Source: Pedobacter soli (lineage in GTDB: Bacteria; Bacteroidota; Bacteroidia; Sphingobacteriales; Sphingobacteriaceae). Taken from it: a stretch of DNA of 64,000 bases. The DNA is taken from assembly GCF_900101435.1 (NCBI RefSeq), contig NZ_FMZH01000001.1:806001-870000 (forward strand), read 5' to 3'. The notes under the pieces are model-generated. The model was not told where the DNA came from, made no database searches, and worked only from the letters and a program-made list of their open reading frames with translations. Within the stretch, counting starts at the first letter, position 1, and each line of letters begins with the position of its first letter. The translations under genes were made by a program, and so were the position numbers. This document shows, one piece after another, positions 62,113-64,000 of this stretch.

Positions 62113-63222
62113 ATGGAAAACAAAAGTCAGTATGTAAATATTCCAGCCGAAATTAAAAGTCAGCTGCCTATATTTCAGGTTTTAGGCGATCATCTCCCAA
62201 GCCAGATCCAAACACCTGAAGGCAAAAAGGTAATCTCGAGTATCTTTTTTTGGGCACTAATTTTAGGGGGTGCATTTGCTTTTTTCAAATTCCTGCCTAT
62301 TATGTTGGAATATGCAGCTAAAAGTATTTTACTGGTTATCTTTAGTATTATACTGATTGTATTGCTTTTACTGGCCCCAAAAATTATTGCATTACTCCAC
62401 AGATTGGGTACTGTTTTAATTTTTAAAGGCGAAAAAGCCATTATAAGAGGTAATCCTATCGAAACCCTTCAACTGCTCTCAAAAGACGCAAAAGACACTT
62501 TAAAAAGAGTAAAAGATAAAATAGCCAATGTTGATGGTGTTCGCATAGACATGATACAAAGCGGAGAAACAGCCCAAAAAACTGCCGAAGAAAAATATAC
62601 TTATGCTAAACGTTTTACTGTTGAAGCAGCCAATTTAGATGAAAAAGCTAAACAGGAATCGGCCAACAACAACATTGAAAAAGCCAACGACTTAAACAGG
62701 GATGCCAAAGAAACACGTACAAAAGCTTTCCTTTTAGGTAAAGAAGGGGAAGCCGAAGAACAAAATGCGCGCAGTTACGTACAATATGCCAACCAGTTTG
62801 CGAAAGTTTTGGAGGTTTTAAAAGATAATGAAAGTGCTGCCCGTATTTATGTAAGTACTTTAGATAGCAGTATTTCTATCATTTCTAAAAAACTAGAAGC
62901 AACCCAAAAAATGAAAAATGCCACCGAAGGGCTTGCAGAAGTTTTTAACATTAAGGATGGATGGGCTTTCCAGGAAGCGATGAATGCGGCTACAGGTGCG
63001 ATTAGCCAGAACATTGCTTCTATCCGTTCAAATCTCGATTTCTTGGATCAAAACAATAACATTACTGTTGGCGGTGCCCCATCGCAAAGCGAATTGGAAG
63101 AATTCATCAAAAAAGTAGACGATCGTAACCTTAAAATGCTTAATGTAAGCAGAATGGCCGATGCTTCTTACGAACTTAAACCTGAAGAAAAAGTAGATAA
63201 AGGCTTTACCTTACTAGATTAA
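62113..63222 (+). CDS. Membrane protein with long coiled coil
   Basis: A 369-residue protein. Two membrane segments lie close together (about 42-60 and 68-90: SSIFFWALILGGAFAFFKFL; SILLVIFSIILIVLLLLAPK). After them comes a long cytoplasmic helical region (about 115-330) with AEEKYTYAKRFTVEAANLDE and EANDLNRDAKETRTKAF-like heptads, comparable in style to PspA/ESCRT-III-like or TelA-associated coiled coils, though no signature is present. It starts 24 bp after the previous gene and ends 28 bp before the next. Role unknown; membrane organisation or stress response is a guess. Confidence 0.75.
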   Translation: MENKSQYVNIPAEIKSQLPIFQVLGDHLPSQIQTPEGKKVISSIFFWALILGGAFAFFKFLPIMLEYAAKSILLVIFSIILIVLLLLAPKIIALLHRLGTVLIFKGEKAIIRGNPIETLQLLSKDAKDTLKRVKDKIANVDGVRIDMIQSGETAQKTAEEKYTYAKRFTVEAANLDEKAKQESANNNIEKANDLNRDAKETRTKAFLLGKEGEAEEQNARSYVQYANQFAKVLEVLKDNESAARIYVSTLDSSISIISKKLEATQKMKNATEGLAEVFNIKDGWAFQEAMNAATGAISQNIASIRSNLDFLDQNNNITVGGAPSQSELEEFIKKVDDRNLKMLNVSRMADASYELKPEEKVDKGFTLLD

Positions 63223-63250
63223 TCAAACTCTTAATTAAAAACATATCACA

Positions 63251-64000
63251 ATGGAAGAAAAATCAACCTGGGCAAGATTACGCTGGCCTATAAAAGCAAT
63301 TATTATCGCAATACCGATTATTGGCCTTGGTTACTGGGCTTTCGAATCAGGAAAAATTGATGCCATATCAACCGAAGGAAGTAAAAAAGACAGCACAGAG
63401 CAGGTATCTTCGCCTACCTCTTCTTCAGCTAAAAGCGACGAAGCAAGGAGCTTTAATTACACACCGGAAAAACCGGTAAATGGCGAATATAAAGGTGTTG
63501 TAGAAGTTGGTGCATCAGGCTTTAACTCTTTTGTAGTAAATATTGATAAAGAAAAACGCTGGGAAATTATCTCTAAAGATTTTGGAAAATCATTTGTTTA
63601 CGAAGGTTTGGCAAATACTGCCGATATCAGAACCGGTCTGAAAGATTATATCGGTGCTATGTTTGATAAAGGTGTTAAATCTAAAAACATTCACTTTGTT
63701 ATCAGTTCTGGTGCACAAAAAGAGCCTAAAACAACTGCCATTGTTTCTGAATTAAAGAAAATGGGCTTTGTGGTTAACCTGGTTACGGCAGAACAGGAAG
63801 GTAAACTGGCTTTAAAATGCGTGCTACCGGCATCTTACTATGATAACTCTTTTGTTGTTGATATTGGCTCTGGAAACACTAAAATTTCGTGGATGGATGG
63901 CGATATTAAATCTTTTGAAGCACCAGGTGCAAAATATTATGAGAAAAACCTGAAAGATGATGTGGTATACAATGATGTTAAATCTTTATCATCAAAAATA
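63251..64000 (+). CDS. Membrane-anchored actin/Hsp70-fold (Ppx-like) protein, N-terminal part
   Basis: The first 250 codons of a gene cut by the window end. An N-terminal membrane anchor lies at about 15-28 (AIIIAIPIIGLGYWAFE), then a Ser-rich linker and a domain beginning about 85 with FVVNIDKEKRWEIISKDFGK. A phosphate-binding motif of the ASKHA fold is visible in SFVVDIGSGNTKISWMDGD, preceded by HFVISSGAQKEPKTTAIVSE and VVNLVTAEQEGKLALKCVL, as in Ppx/GppA-like proteins. It could bind ATP or polyphosphate-like ligands; family membership is by fold pattern only. Confidence 0.7.
   Translation, partial: MEEKSTWARLRWPIKAIIIAIPIIGLGYWAFESGKIDAISTEGSKKDSTEQVSSPTSSSAKSDEARSFNYTPEKPVNGEYKGVVEVGASGFNSFVVNIDKEKRWEIISKDFGKSFVYEGLANTADIRTGLKDYIGAMFDKGVKSKNIHFVISSGAQKEPKTTAIVSELKKMGFVVNLVTAEQEGKLALKCVLPASYYDNSFVVDIGSGNTKISWMDGDIKSFEAPGAKYYEKNLKDDVVYNDVKSLSSKI

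Overview
The window reads as a chromosomal segment of a Bacteroidota bacterium of the family Sphingobacteriaceae, most likely Pedobacter or a close relative. Supporting signs are a GLPGLI-family protein, CarboxypepD_reg/TonB-type outer membrane proteins, a BlaI-M56 regulatory pair, several promoters of the Bacteroidota type (TAnnTTTG about 18-20 bp downstream of TTG/TTTG), few Shine-Dalgarno sequences, and moderately A+T-rich DNA with elaborate intergenic repeats. No rRNA, tRNA or CRISPR array was seen.

1-11.6 kb: accessory region, probably the right part of an integrated island ending beside the 3' end of mnmE. It holds a truncated DUF2075-type gene overlapping a MazG-like pyrophosphatase, two frameshifted genes (a HTH protein and a DUF6088/AbiEi-like protein), an unrecognised three-gene cassette that includes a 47-codon ORF, a large AAA/STAND-like ATPase with palindromic repeats at its start, a tyrosine integrase, and two HTH proteins. 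Parts of it look more G+C-rich than the backbone.

11.7-33 kb: backbone metabolism. mnmE, an AI-2E-family permease, a TauE/SafE permease, argS, then an arginine-catabolism group (arginine deiminase, CtlX-type citrulline hydrolase, PLP arginine decarboxylase) with a PhnA protein between. After these come a DUF433/DUF5615 toxin-antitoxin pair, a DUF72 protein, a DUF1579 protein, a tight operon (DEDDy exonuclease, Imm32-like protein, double-NBD peptide ABC ATPase, sialidase-like protein), rnr, and a polyprenyl diphosphate synthase.

33-45 kb: ribosomal bL21-bL27 operon (bL27 has a long tail); a GLPGLI protein and outer membrane barrel protein; and, reading toward them, a BlaI-M56 pair. A matching composite palindrome lies in front of both the GLPGLI and blaI genes, suggesting one regulon. 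A DAACS symporter, an ECF sigma factor with an overlapping membrane partner, a DUF922-type protein and a diacylglycerol kinase-like protein follow.

45-64 kb: a lipoprotein, GH20 hexosaminidase, trxB, an acyl-CoA carboxylase subunit, a MaoC protein, a LOG-family gene whose 3' end is duplicated in tandem, a TonB-dependent receptor, guaB, ppnP, a pair of M16 peptidases, and the start of a cluster encoding coiled-coil, membrane and actin/Hsp70-fold (Ppx-like) proteins that runs off the right edge.

A striking background feature is a set of intergenic arrays with a strict 7-bp period but different sequences, next to several classes of inverted-repeat (REP/MITE-like) elements.
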